A DNA stretch of 64,000 nt from Methylocystis parvus OBBP (GCF_027571405.1 NZ_CP092968.1:2998001-3062000), one strand, 5' to 3'. Positions 8,341 through 16,859 are shown, counted from the first letter of the stretch. Translations and numbers: made by a program. The notes: generated by a model from the sequence alone, not told the origin.

Positions 8341-8413
8341 AGCAGACCCAGTTCCGTATCCTTCGTTTCGCCGGAAGCGCATCGCGCCTTGCGGCTGAAA
8401 CGGAGAAAGAAAA

Positions 8414-9184
8414 ATGAGTGTCTCAACGCAAACCGCGGCAGGCGCGGTCGCCTCGGAAAAGCCGATCGTCGATCTCAGGGGAATGTGGATCGGGCTCGCT
8501 CTGCTCAACAGCTTCTATCTGCTCGTGCGCATTTACGAGCAGATCTATGGCTGGCGCGCCGGGCTGGATTCATTCGCTCCCGAATTCCAGACCTATTGGA
8601 TGTCGATCCTCTGGTCGGAAATTCCGCTGGAGCTGGTCTCCGGCCTCGCCCTCGCCGGCTATCTGTGGAAGACGCGCATTCGCGACATGTCGACCGTTAC
8701 GCCGCGTCAGGAAATGCGCGCCATCGTCGACAATGTGAAGTGGCTCGTCGTCTATTCCGCCGCGATCTACTGGGGCGCCTCCTTCTTCACGGAGCAGGAC
8801 GGCACCTGGCATATGACGGTGATCCGCGACACCGACTTCACGCCGTCGCACATCATCGAATTCTATATGAGCTACCCGATCTATTCGGTGCTGGCGATCG
8901 GCTGCTTCTTCCACGCGAAGACGCGCATTCCCTACTTCTCGAAGGGTTATTCGCTCGCCTATCTGATCGTGTCGATCGGCCCCTTCATGATCATCCCGAA
9001 TGTCGGCCTCAATGAATGGGGTCATACGTTCTGGTTCATGGAAGAACTCTTCGTCGCGCCGCTGCATTGGGGCTTCGTGTTCTTCGGATGGATGGCGCTC
9101 GGCGTGTTCGGCGTCGTGCTGCAGCTTCTGCTGAACGTGCATCGCCTGGTCGGCAAGGACGGCGTCGCGCTTCTGACGGAGTGA
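8414..9184 (+). CDS. pmoC: Particulate methane monooxygenase subunit C, stand-alone copy
   Basis: PmoC is the membrane subunit of particulate methane monooxygenase that carries a metal site next to the proposed active site. The protein is 256 residues with six hydrophobic segments. The ligands Asp129, His133 and His146 are all present (EQDGTWH, then TPSH 13 residues after His133), in the numbering used for the Methylocystis enzyme. The start has a ggagaaag ribosome binding site. No pmoA or pmoB follows: downstream are two hairpins and then ygfZ on the other strand. Single pmoC genes outside pmoCAB operons are known in methanotrophs and may supply PmoC under particular conditions. Identification is very secure; its special role is unknown. 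Confidence 0.97.
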   Translation: MSVSTQTAAGAVASEKPIVDLRGMWIGLALLNSFYLLVRIYEQIYGWRAGLDSFAPEFQTYWMSILWSEIPLELVSGLALAGYLWKTRIRDMSTVTPRQEMRAIVDNVKWLVVYSAAIYWGASFFTEQDGTWHMTVIRDTDFTPSHIIEFYMSYPIYSVLAIGCFFHAKTRIPYFSKGYSLAYLIVSIGPFMIIPNVGLNEWGHTFWFMEELFVAPLHWGFVFFGWMALGVFGVVLQLLLNVHRLVGKDGVALLTE

Positions 9185-9187
9185 GTC

Positions 9188-9220
9188 GACAGGGCGCGCC
9201 GCGCCAGAGGCCGCCCTGTC
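9188..9220 (+). terminator. Hairpin after pmoC
   Basis: The inverted repeat GACAGGGCG...CGCCCTGTC begins 3 bases after the pmoC stop codon, with a 15-base loop. It is followed only by ttcaaacct, so it is a poor intrinsic terminator and may instead protect the mRNA 3' end. Confidence 0.45.
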
Positions 9221-9259
9221 TTCAAACCTAAGTATCTTCACCTAAGTCGTCGAGCAAGG

Positions 9260-9292
9260 AACCGCCTTTCGGCATCGCGTCGAAGGGCGGTT
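9260..9292. terminator. Second hairpin between pmoC and ygfZ
   Basis: A 12-bp stem (aaccgcctttcg / cgaagggcggtt, one G-T pair) with a 9-base loop lies between the convergent ends of pmoC and ygfZ. It could terminate either direction; the flanking T content is modest. Confidence 0.5.
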
Positions 9293-9304
9293 TCCGCCAT
9301 TTCG

Positions 9305-10129
9305 TCAGTTCCTCTCGATGAACTCCAGGGCGACGCCGCCGGCGGTCGGCGCGTCGCCTTTTTCCTTGGCGTCGGCGAGGCGGTCGAGGCGGATGAGGGC
9401 GAGGCCCTCTTCGCCCACGGCGGAGCCCGTGACGCCGATTTCGATCTCGCCGGCGCGGATCGACTGCCCCGGCGCGGGCGCGCCGCCGGTGGCGCGATAG
9501 GGGGTGACGCGCTTGCGCACCAGATTGCGGTGCTTCATGCGCGAGACGACTTCCTGGCCGACATAGCAGCCCTTCTTGAAGTCGACGCCCGAGAAGAGGT
9601 CCATATCCGCTTCGTGCGGAAAAGCGTCGCTATAGGCGAAGTCGACGCCCCCCAGCGGCACGCCGGCGCGGATGCGGCGCGCCTCGTAAGCTTCGAGCGG
9701 GCCGCTCGCCGCGATCCTGCCCTTCGCGGCGAGCGCCCGCCAGCCCAGCGTTTCCGCGCGCGGATCGGGCGCAAGCGCGACAGCTTCGACCTCGGGCCGG
9801 GACGCCGCGTCCGGGAAAACGATCGTCTCCAGCGCGCCGCTCAAATTCGTCACCGTGATCCTGGAGCGCAGCTTATACAGATTGAGCCGCTTCTCGAGAT
9901 CGGAGGCGAGCGAAAGCGGACAATCGAGTAGGAAACGGCCCTCTCCAAGCGCGAAGACGACAAAATCGAACAGAATCTTTCCTTGCGGCGTGAGCAGAGC
10001 GGCAAAGCGCGCCTCGCCGGTTTTTAGCGACGCGACGTCGTTCGTCACCAGATTATGCAGGAATTTAGCCGCATCTTCGCCGGTGACTTCGATAACGCCG
10101 CGGTCCTCGAGCAGGATCGCCGTGGTCAT
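9305..10129 (-). CDS. ygfZ: YgfZ/IBA57-type folate-binding iron-sulphur cluster repair protein
   Basis: YgfZ belongs to the GcvT-like tetrahydrofolate-binding family and helps assemble or repair Fe-S clusters. The diagnostic motif KKGCYVGQE is present, with its essential Cys at residue 188, followed by VVSRMKHRNLVRKRV. The N-terminal block VIEVTGEDAAKFLHNLVTNDV and TPQGKILFDF are also typical. The 274-residue length fits. It is transcribed away from the dihydroorotase gene, with about 90 bases between their starts. Confidence 0.93.
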   Translation of the reverse strand: MTTAILLEDRGVIEVTGEDAAKFLHNLVTNDVASLKTGEARFAALLTPQGKILFDFVVFALGEGRFLLDCPLSLASDLEKRLNLYKLRSRITVTNLSGALETIVFPDAASRPEVEAVALAPDPRAETLGWRALAAKGRIAASGPLEAYEARRIRAGVPLGGVDFAYSDAFPHEADMDLFSGVDFKKGCYVGQEVVSRMKHRNLVRKRVTPYRATGGAPAPGQSIRAGEIEIGVTGSAVGEEGLALIRLDRLADAKEKGDAPTAGGVALEFIERN

Positions 10130-10220
10130 TGCACTATCCCGTTGGTTTTAAGCGCGCAGCTTGGCGCGTCAGCGACTTGTGCTTATCTAGGGCGTTGTCA
10201 CTGCAAGCGAGGCGCCATTC

Positions 10221-11546
10221 ATGCCGCAGACTTTCGACGTCATCCTCTCCGGAGGCGCGCTCGTCAACCATGACGGCGAGGGCTTGCGCGACGTCGGCGT
10301 CCGCGACGGCAAAGTCGCCGAGATCGGCGATCTCTCCCGCGCCTCGGCCGGCGAAACGATCGATTGCCGCGGCCTGCACATCCTCCCCGGCGTCGTCGAT
10401 TCGCAGGTGCATTTTCGCGAACCCGGCCTCTCGCACAAGGAGGACCTCGAATCGGGCTCGCGCAGCGCCGTGATGGGCGGCGTGACCGCCGTTTTCGAAA
10501 TGCCCAACACCAGCCCGTTGACGACCGGCGAGGCGGCGCTCGCCGACAAGGTCGCGCGCGGAACGGGGCGCATGCATTGCGACTTCGCCTTCTGGGTGGG
10601 CGGCACGCATGAGAACGCCAAAGACCTTGCGGCGCTCGAACGCCTGCCCGGCGCGGCCGGGATCAAGGTTTTCATGGGATCGTCCACCGGCTCGCTGCTC
10701 GTCGCCGACGACGATGGGCTCGCCGACGTGCTCGCGCATACGCGCCGCCGCGCCGCCTTTCACAGCGAGGACGAATTTCGCCTCAATGAGAGAAAGCCTC
10801 TGCGCGTCGAGGGCGATCCGAGCTCGCATCCGGTCTGGCGCGACGTTGAGACGGCGCTGCGCTCGACGCAGCGTCTTCTCAAGATCGCGCGTGAAAAGGG
10901 CGCGCTCATCCATGTGCTGCATGTCACGACGGCCGAGGAGATCGCGCTTCTGGCGCAGCACAAGGATCTCGCGACCGTCGAAGTCACGCCGAATCATTTG
11001 ACGCTCGACGCCGAAGCCTATGGGCGCATCGGCACGCTGGCCCAGATGAATCCGCCGGTGCGCGACGCCCGCCATCGCGATGCGCTTTGGGAAGGGCTGC
11101 GGCAGGGCGTCGTCGACGTCATCGGCTCCGATCACGCGCCGCATACGCTCGAGGAAAAAGCGCAGCCTTATCCGAAGAGCCCCTCGGGCATGACAGGGGT
11201 GCAAACGCTCGTGCCGCTGCTCCTCGACGCGGTGAACGCCGGCAAACTCACGCTCGCGCGCTTCGTCGATCTGACGAGCGCGGGGCCGAACCGGATTTTC
11301 GGCATGGCTGGCAAGGGCCGCGTCGCAAAGGGTTACGACGCGGATTTCACCGTCGTCGATCTGAAGCGCCGCGAGACGATCCGAAACGAATGGGTCGCCT
11401 CGCGCGTCGGCTGGACGCCGTTTCACGGAATGGAAGTCACGGGCTGGCCGGTGGGGACCTTTGTGCGCGGGACCAAGGTGATGTGGCAGGGCGAACTCGT
11501 GACGCCGTCGACGGGCAGGCCGGTAAGGTTTCAACAGGCGCTGTAG
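10221..11546 (+). CDS. pyrC: Dihydroorotase-family amidohydrolase
   Basis: This is a class I dihydroorotase-like cyclic amidohydrolase, which in pyrimidine synthesis closes carbamoyl-aspartate to dihydroorotate. Seen are the metal-site regions PGVVDSQVHFREPG, AGIKVFMGSSTGSL (carboxylated Lys), HSED, HVLHVTTAEE and IGSDHAPHT, plus the C-terminal GRVAKGYDADFTVVD. The first metal-binding motif reads Gln-Val-His where the family usually has His-x-His; I recall this variant in related Rhizobiales proteins annotated as dihydroorotase. So it may be a true enzyme of a subgroup or a related amidohydrolase with another substrate. The 441-residue length is normal. No other pyrimidine gene is adjacent. 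Confidence 0.82.
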   Translation: MPQTFDVILSGGALVNHDGEGLRDVGVRDGKVAEIGDLSRASAGETIDCRGLHILPGVVDSQVHFREPGLSHKEDLESGSRSAVMGGVTAVFEMPNTSPLTTGEAALADKVARGTGRMHCDFAFWVGGTHENAKDLAALERLPGAAGIKVFMGSSTGSLLVADDDGLADVLAHTRRRAAFHSEDEFRLNERKPLRVEGDPSSHPVWRDVETALRSTQRLLKIAREKGALIHVLHVTTAEEIALLAQHKDLATVEVTPNHLTLDAEAYGRIGTLAQMNPPVRDARHRDALWEGLRQGVVDVIGSDHAPHTLEEKAQPYPKSPSGMTGVQTLVPLLLDAVNAGKLTLARFVDLTSAGPNRIFGMAGKGRVAKGYDADFTVVDLKRRETIRNEWVASRVGWTPFHGMEVTGWPVGTFVRGTKVMWQGELVTPSTGRPVRFQQAL

Positions 11547-11567
11547 CCGGCCGCCTTCGCACGCCGC

Positions 11568-11933
11568 CTATTCCGAGCAGTTTGACGTCCTGCCCGTGCG
11601 GGCTTCCGTCAACATGCCCGTTATCCGCATGCCGTCATGCACCTTGATGCTGACGATGTCGTTGTAAAAACCAAAGCGATAGTCGCGCTTCATCGGATAG
11701 GAATAGCCTTCGCCGTCCACGTAGAAGCAAAAGGAGCTGTATTCCGGCGTGGCGAGGCGGGAGATCGAGCAGTGGATTTCATAATGAAGCGGCGCGCAAT
11801 GAAGGGCCACGTCCTTGTTCGGCACCATCCAGTTGGGCGATGCGACCGAGCCGGCGAGGGCGGCGGCCGGCGCGCCTGACAGGATTATGAGAAGCGCGAA
11901 GCGAAATCCAGGCGGTCGGCTTTTCAGCGTCAT
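11568..11933 (-). CDS. Exported protein of unknown function, 121 residues
   Basis: A signal peptide is clear (basic start MTLKSRPPGFR, hydrophobic core FALLIILSGAPAAALAG). The mature part of about 95 residues contains four Cys (VALHCAPLHYEIHCSISRL, SSFCFYVDGEGY and TSNCSE at the very end), which could form two disulphides. I chose the ATG at 11933 over an upstream one at 11978 because the signal peptide starts there. I recognise no family. It converges with the dihydroorotase-like gene. Confidence 0.6.
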   Translation of the reverse strand: MTLKSRPPGFRFALLIILSGAPAAALAGSVASPNWMVPNKDVALHCAPLHYEIHCSISRLATPEYSSFCFYVDGEGYSYPMKRDYRFGFYNDIVSIKVHDGMRITGMLTEARTGRTSNCSE

Positions 11934-12025
11934 GTTTCGTCCTGACGGCAACCGCGCCGGCCAGTAGCGCGGTTGCAATTCTCGTTAAGCCCCAAGCCGG
12001 GCATTATAGACCGGGCGAGACGGCG

Positions 12026-12424
12026 TCACCAGCAGCTGCAGCTGCCGCCGTTCCAGCCGCCATAAGGATAGGACGCGCCGTAATAGCCATAGCCGCCATA
12101 AGGATAGCCGCCAAAGCCCCATGTCCCGGCGCCGGCCAGCGTGCCAAGCGCCAGACCGCCGAGGAGACCGGCCCCGAGGCCGCCGCCATAACCCCAGCCG
12201 CCCCAGCCGCGGCGCCACCCGCCGCCCCAGCCGTAACGGCCCCAGCCGCCGCCCCAGCGAATGCCGGGCCGGCCCCATCCGCCGCCCCAACCAATGCCGG
12301 GCCGTCCCCAGCCGCCGCCCCAGCCAAACCGGCCCCAGGCCGAGGCCGGCGTCGCGGCGGCGAGCGAACTCACCAGCACGGTCGCCGCCAGCGAAGTAGT
12401 CAGCGCTTTACGAAGTTTCGTCAT
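12026..12424 (-). CDS. Exported Gly/Trp/Tyr-rich repeat protein
   Basis: A signal peptide (MTKLRKALTTSLAATVLVSSLAAATPASA) is followed by about 100 residues made almost only of Gly, Trp, Tyr, Pro and Arg. The first part repeats the 11-residue unit GWGGGWGRPGI two to three times (DNA about 12238-12337), then comes a hydrophobic Gly-rich stretch (GLGAGLLGGLALGTLAG) and a Tyr-rich tail ending SCSCW. Proteins of this composition are often named sulphur-globule-like, but that name is based on composition only. The ATG at 12424 has aggaga 9 bases upstream. A structural surface or periplasmic role is likely; function unknown. Confidence 0.75.
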   Translation of the reverse strand: MTKLRKALTTSLAATVLVSSLAAATPASAWGRFGWGGGWGRPGIGWGGGWGRPGIRWGGGWGRYGWGGGWRRGWGGWGYGGGLGAGLLGGLALGTLAGAGTWGFGGYPYGGYGYYGASYPYGGWNGGSCSCW

Positions 12425-12657
12425 TGCCGCGTCTCCTGGGTCCTTGTCCGCCAAAGCCCCTAAGCCACCCCTGCAACGCAAAGCCGTTTTCGTTGTTCCG
12501 GTTTTTTGTCGGCAGGCAGACAGCCGTCCGGCTGAGCTCAAAGGCGCTATGAGCCCGCCGCGACAATGAGTTGCGCGAGAGGGCAAAAATTTGCCGCGTT
12601 GAAGGATTTCCGCTCGCGCCGAAGGCGCTAGCTGTCTCTCATCGTCAGGAGGCCAAG

Positions 12658-12885
12658 ATGGGCAACGCAAACGAAACCGCGCCGCGCAACGAAGGCGAAG
12701 GCAATCGCACCGCCGCCAGGCAATATAACGAGGCGCAGCGCAAATTCGTCGAAAGCGGCAAGGTCGATCCCGCCGCGAAAGACGCCGAACGCGCGCTCGA
12801 GACCAATGAGGCCGAGGAATTGCGACGCGCCGAGGAAGAAGGGCGCAAGCACGCCAAACCCCACGAGCAGCGGCGCGAGATTTAA
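12658..12885 (+). CDS. Small highly charged protein of unknown function, 75 residues
   Basis: A strong ribosome binding site (caggagg) precedes the ATG. The protein is very hydrophilic, rich in Glu, Ala, Arg and Asn, and begins MGNANETAPRNEGEGNRTAARQYNEAQ; the C-terminal half (DAERALETNEAEELRRAEEEGRKHAK) should be a single long helix. There are no Cys and no membrane segment. Similar small proteins occur in Rhizobiales, but I know no function. Its stop codon overlaps the stop codon of the convergent gene in the palindrome ttaa. Confidence 0.65.
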   Translation: MGNANETAPRNEGEGNRTAARQYNEAQRKFVESGKVDPAAKDAERALETNEAEELRRAEEEGRKHAKPHEQRREI

Positions 12886-13385
12886 TCTTCGCTCCAGAAG
12901 TAATGCCACACGCCGTCCGACGCGACTCCAAGGCGCGTCGCACGGGGCTTTCTTTCCGCGTTGGAGCGGGGAAGGTCGGCGAAACGCACGCAGCGCCACC
13001 TCGCCTGCGCATCTTCTTCATTCGCCGGCGGCGCGTCGGCGCGCGCGAAGGCCGGCCATTCATAGAGCGTCACCGGCCCGCGCAGGATCGTCACATAGGG
13101 CTGGGCCAGCACGGCCCGGAAGACTGAAATCGTCTCGCGGCCCTTGCCGTCGAAGGACGTCGCCTTCAGGATTTCGATCGGATCCGTCCCGGCCCTGAAC
13201 GTTCCGCTTTTCGCAAAAAGCGGGCGCACTTCATTCCAGTCGACGGGAATGCGCAGCGCCTCGACGTCGTTCGTCTCCAGCGCCGCGAGGATCTTGTCGC
13301 GTATCGCGCGCACCGGCGCGGGCAACGCCGCGAGATCGGCCGAGGGCCTGGAGACGATGTCCGCTGGAGATTTGGCGCGCGTCAT
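12882..13385 (-). CDS. Conserved hypothetical protein, 167 residues
   Basis: A soluble, apparently cytoplasmic protein beginning MTRAKSPADIVSRPSADLAALPAPVRAIRD. Notable stretches are RIPVDWNEVRPLFAKSG, DPIEILKATSFDGKGRETISVFRAVLAQPYVTI and the C-terminal GVWHYFWSED. The spacing and Trp-rich end resemble small Rhizobiales proteins of unknown function. I moved the start to the ATG at 13385 because upstream residues look like leader translation. It converges with, and shares its stop-codon bases with, the small charged protein gene. Confidence 0.7.
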   Translation of the reverse strand: MTRAKSPADIVSRPSADLAALPAPVRAIRDKILAALETNDVEALRIPVDWNEVRPLFAKSGTFRAGTDPIEILKATSFDGKGRETISVFRAVLAQPYVTILRGPVTLYEWPAFARADAPPANEEDAQARWRCVRFADLPRSNAERKPRATRLGVASDGVWHYFWSED

Positions 13386-13551
13386 GGCGCATGTTAACCG
13401 CGCCGCCCCGCAAAAGGCCAATTCCTGCTCTCATGCTTAGCGCTCAGGCTGCAAGATTGTATAGTCGGCGCAAAGACGCCATCTGAGCGTCTGGCGCGGC
13501 TCCGCGAAAGCCCCGACTTTCGCGCCGCCTGTATGTCTCGCCGGAGAGCGA

Positions 13552-16017
13552 ATGGACGGTCATCCCGAAAACGAGCCGCGCGGCGAGGCGGAGACCCCGC
13601 TCGATCGCGCTTTGCGCCATTCGGCGCGCGCCCTTCTCGCCGAACGCCTGCTGCGCCTTTGCGCGGGTCTCGCGACGCTTGCGCTTTTCTTCCTCGCCCT
13701 TTCCTGGCTCGGCCTGTGGCGCGCGCTTCCCCTCGAGGCGCGCATGGCGGGCGTCGCGTTTTTCGGTTTCGCCGCGCTCTACCTCCTGGGACGCGAGATC
13801 GCCCGCGGCCTGCCGCGCCGCCCGGCCGCCGCCGCGCGCCTCGACGCGGCGGCGTCGGGGCCGTTGAAGCCCGCCGCCTCGCTCGACGATACGCTTGCGG
13901 CGCGGGAGGCGGCCGATCCCGCCACCGCCGCGCTCTGGGCCTTGCACCGCAAACGGCTCGAAGCCGCGCTGACGAAGACGCCGGTCGCGCCGCCGCAGCC
14001 GCGCCTGCCCGAGCGCGATCCTTACGCCCTGCGCGCTTTCGCGCTCGTCGCCGCCGTCGCCGCCGCCTTTGTCGCGGGCGACGAAAAGCGCGCCCGGCTC
14101 GCCGCCGCCTTCGACTGGCGGACGGCTCCCATCTTCGCGCCCGCGCATCGCGTCGACGCCTGGTTCGATCCGCCCGCTTATACAAGCCGCCCGCCCATCG
14201 TTCTGGCGCAGGAGAGCGGCGCCGTGGAGGCGCCGGTGAATTCGACGCTGCGGCTGCGTCCGGCCGACGCCGCCGTTTCGGTCGAAGGCGCGCTGGAGCC
14301 GAATGAGAATGCGGACAAAAAGGAGCGCGGCTTCACGCTTGCCGGCGCGGCGCGGCTCTTCCTGCCGGACGGCCGCGCTTTCGACGTTACGGCCATTCCC
14401 GACCGGGCGCCCTCGATCGCGCTCTCCGGCCGGCCGCGCAACAATGCGCGCGGCAGCATGACCCTGTCCTATCGCGCCGAGGACGACTATGGCGTCGTGA
14501 GCGCGGAGGCCGTGTTCAGCAAGCCGGGCGGCCGCCGCGCGCTTTATGATCCGCCGCGCATGCCGCTCGATCCGCCCGCCGGCGCGAGCGGGCTCGGCGA
14601 AGGGCGCGCGACGCTCGATCTCGCGGACAGCCCCTATGCCGGCGCGAAAGTCGAGATGCGGCTCGTCGCCAGGGACGCCGCCGGCAATGAGGGCGCGTCC
14701 GAAGCTGTTGAAGCGACCCTGCCGCAGCGGCGCTTCGTCAAGCCCCTCGCCAGGGCGCTGGTGGAGCAGCGCCGCATTCTCGCCCTCGATCCAGAAGCGC
14801 GCGCCAATGTCCGCGCGGCGCTGGAGGCGCTTTCCCTCGCGCCGGAAGCCTTCGAGACGCCGTCCGCGGTTCATCTCGGCTTGCGCGCGGCCCGCCGGAG
14901 CCTCGAAGGGCGCCGCACGGATGACGAATTGCGTGGCGTCGCCGACATGCTTTGGTCGATGGCGCTCAGTCTCGAGGACGGCGACACGTCCGAAGCCGAA
15001 CGCGACCTGCGGGCGGCCGAGCAGGCGCTGCGCGAAGCGATGCAGCGCGGCGCCTCCGATGAGGAGATCGCCAGGCGCTCGCAGGATCTGCGCGCCGCGC
15101 TCGACAAGTTTCTCGAGCAGCTCGGCGCGCGTCCGCGTCCGCCGGGCGCGCCGCGCGAGGCTTCGGGCGACCCCGACAGCGTCACGCCGGAAGATTTGCA
15201 GGGCATGCTGGACGACATCGAGAAGGCGATGAAGTCGGGCGACATGGCGCAGGCCCAGAAGCTTCTCGACGAGTTGCAGGACATCATGGAAAACGCCCAG
15301 ACGGGCGACGAGAGCGGCGCGCGCAGCGCGGCGGAGCAGCAGCGCCGCCGCGACATGCAGAAAGCGCTGAGCGATCTCGACCAGCTTTCGCGCGAAGAGC
15401 AGCGGCTGCGCGACGACACTTTTCAGGGGATGCAGGACCCGTCCGACGACGACGACGTCCGCAAGCCGCCGCGCGGCGGCAAAAGAGGGCAGGCGCAGGC
15501 GCAGTCGAATGACGACATGAACGCCGAGCGGCGGCGCCAGCAGGCGCTGCGCGACAGGCTCGAACGCGAGCAGGACGCGCTGAAGGGCGATGCGGGCGAG
15601 GCCGGAGAGGAGCTCGACGACGCGCGCAAGGCCATGAAGGAAGCCGAAGATGCGATGAAGCCGGGCGGAGAGGGGCGCGGCAAGGCGGTCGACGCGCAGG
15701 GGCGCGCGGTGGAGGCGCTGCGGAAAGGCGCGGACAAGCTCGCCGAGCAGATGCGCGGGGGACAAGAGGGCGAAGGCGAGGAAGGGGAGGACGGCGCGCG
15801 GGGCCGCGGCAAGGGACGCGGACGCTTCGGCCAGGGCCGCGATCCGCTGGGCCGCACGCAAGGCGGTCAGCGGGCCGGCCACGAGAAATACGATCCGCTC
15901 GGCCTGCCGCCGGCGCAGCGCGCCCATCGCGTGCAGGAGGAGCTGCGCCGGCGCCTGGGCCAGCCCGAGCGCCCGACCGAGGAGCTGGATTATCTCCAGA
16001 GGCTCCTGACCCGATAA
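13552..16017 (+). CDS. TIGR02302/DUF4175-type membrane protein
   Basis: The 821-residue protein has two N-terminal membrane helices (about residues 35-58 and 62-80: ATLALFFLALSWLGLW and MAGVAFFGFAALYLLG) and a possible third near 165-182. A beta-rich middle follows (VDAWFDPPAYTSRPPIVL, then SIALSGRPRNNARGSMTLSYRAEDDYG). From about residue 440 to 780 it is a very long charged region rich in Glu, Arg, Gln and Asp that should be coiled coil or disordered. This layout and the AEDDYGV and DPPAYT motifs fit the Rhizobiales TIGR02302 family, whose function is not established. It stands alone on the plus strand upstream of the adenosyltransferase pair. Confidence 0.85.
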   Translation: MDGHPENEPRGEAETPLDRALRHSARALLAERLLRLCAGLATLALFFLALSWLGLWRALPLEARMAGVAFFGFAALYLLGREIARGLPRRPAAAARLDAAASGPLKPAASLDDTLAAREAADPATAALWALHRKRLEAALTKTPVAPPQPRLPERDPYALRAFALVAAVAAAFVAGDEKRARLAAAFDWRTAPIFAPAHRVDAWFDPPAYTSRPPIVLAQESGAVEAPVNSTLRLRPADAAVSVEGALEPNENADKKERGFTLAGAARLFLPDGRAFDVTAIPDRAPSIALSGRPRNNARGSMTLSYRAEDDYGVVSAEAVFSKPGGRRALYDPPRMPLDPPAGASGLGEGRATLDLADSPYAGAKVEMRLVARDAAGNEGASEAVEATLPQRRFVKPLARALVEQRRILALDPEARANVRAALEALSLAPEAFETPSAVHLGLRAARRSLEGRRTDDELRGVADMLWSMALSLEDGDTSEAERDLRAAEQALREAMQRGASDEEIARRSQDLRAALDKFLEQLGARPRPPGAPREASGDPDSVTPEDLQGMLDDIEKAMKSGDMAQAQKLLDELQDIMENAQTGDESGARSAAEQQRRRDMQKALSDLDQLSREEQRLRDDTFQGMQDPSDDDDVRKPPRGGKRGQAQAQSNDDMNAERRRQQALRDRLEREQDALKGDAGEAGEELDDARKAMKEAEDAMKPGGEGRGKAVDAQGRAVEALRKGADKLAEQMRGGQEGEGEEGEDGARGRGKGRGRFGQGRDPLGRTQGGQRAGHEKYDPLGLPPAQRAHRVQEELRRRLGQPERPTEELDYLQRLLTR

Positions 16018-16078
16018 ACGGCTTGCTCCCGCCGGGTCCTTTCTCTACTTGCTCAATTGAAACGGCGGGGAGCGAACC

Positions 16079-16267
16079 TTGTCCAATCTTCTGGTCTTCA
16101 TCGTCGCGGCGGCGGCTTTCGCCGTCGTGCTCGCGGGCTTCTTCAACATGATCCGTGGGGGCGAAGGATCGCCGCAGCGCTCGCAGACCTTGATGCGCTG
16201 GCGCGTCGGCCTGCAATTCCTGGCGCTCGCCATCGCCCTGACCGTGCTCTATTTCCGGGGGCGTTGA
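16079..16267 (+). CDS. Twin-transmembrane HIG1-like small protein
   Basis: A 62-residue protein with two membrane helices (LLVFIVAAAAFAVVLAGFFNMI and VGLQFLALAIALTVLYF) joined by the basic loop RGGEGSPQRSQTLMRWR, which resembles the HIG1 hypoxia-induced domain including the QxLMRWR motif. The start is TTG at 16079 with a nearby gggga(g) element. It sits 4 bases before the cobalamin adenosyltransferase gene, a pairing seen in many Rhizobiales; the reason for the pairing is not known. Confidence 0.8.
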   Translation: MSNLLVFIVAAAAFAVVLAGFFNMIRGGEGSPQRSQTLMRWRVGLQFLALAIALTVLYFRGR

Positions 16268-16271
16268 TTTC

Positions 16272-16859
16272 GTGGTCAAGCTGGACAGGATCTACACGCG
16301 GGGCGGAGACAAGGGCGCCACGTCGCTCGCGACCGGCGCGCGCCGCCGCAAGGACGATATTCGCGTCGAGGCCTATGGCGCGATCGACGAGACGAACGCC
16401 GCGATCGGCGTGGCGCGTCTTTCAATCGAGGCGGGCGACGCCGCGCTCGACGCGATGCTGGCGCGCATTCAGAACGATCTTTTCGATCTCGGCGCCGAAC
16501 TCGCGACGCCGCACGATCCGGATAAGCCCCTCGATCCGGCGATGCGTCTCGTCATCCTGCCCTCGCAGGTGGAGCGGCTCGAAAAAGAGATCGACGAGTT
16601 GAACGCGTCGTTGGAGCCGTTGCGCTCCTTCGTTCTGCCAGGCGGCGCGCCGGCCGCCGCGCATCTCCACCTGGCGCGCACCATCTGCCGTCGCGCCGAG
16701 CGCGTGATGGTGACGCTGATGCGAACGGAAGGCGAGGAGTTGTCGCCGACGGCGCTCTCTTACGTGAACCGCCTCTCCGACTTCCTCTTCGTCGCCTCGC
16801 GTTACGTCAATCGCGAGAGGGGCGACGTGCTGTGGAAGCCGGGCGCGACGCGTAGCTGA
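16272..16859 (+). CDS. PduO-type ATP:cob(I)alamin adenosyltransferase
   Basis: The enzyme transfers the adenosyl group of ATP to cob(I)alamin, forming coenzyme B12. The N-terminal ATP-binding motif KLDRIYTRGGDKGATSL is canonical for the PduO/MMAB type, followed by VEAYGAIDETNAAIG and, later, LHLARTICRRAERVMVTL and SYVNRLSDFLFVASRYVN, all family signatures. Length (195) is normal. The start is GTG, 4 bases after the small membrane protein gene, so the two should be translated from one mRNA. Confidence 0.95.
   Translation: MVKLDRIYTRGGDKGATSLATGARRRKDDIRVEAYGAIDETNAAIGVARLSIEAGDAALDAMLARIQNDLFDLGAELATPHDPDKPLDPAMRLVILPSQVERLEKEIDELNASLEPLRSFVLPGGAPAAAHLHLARTICRRAERVMVTLMRTEGEELSPTALSYVNRLSDFLFVASRYVNRERGDVLWKPGATRS

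Noticed and set aside
13444..15927. An 827-residue open frame on the minus strand
   Set aside because: It is the antisense shadow of the TIGR02302 gene in GC-rich DNA: Arg/Ala-rich, no domain, no start signal.
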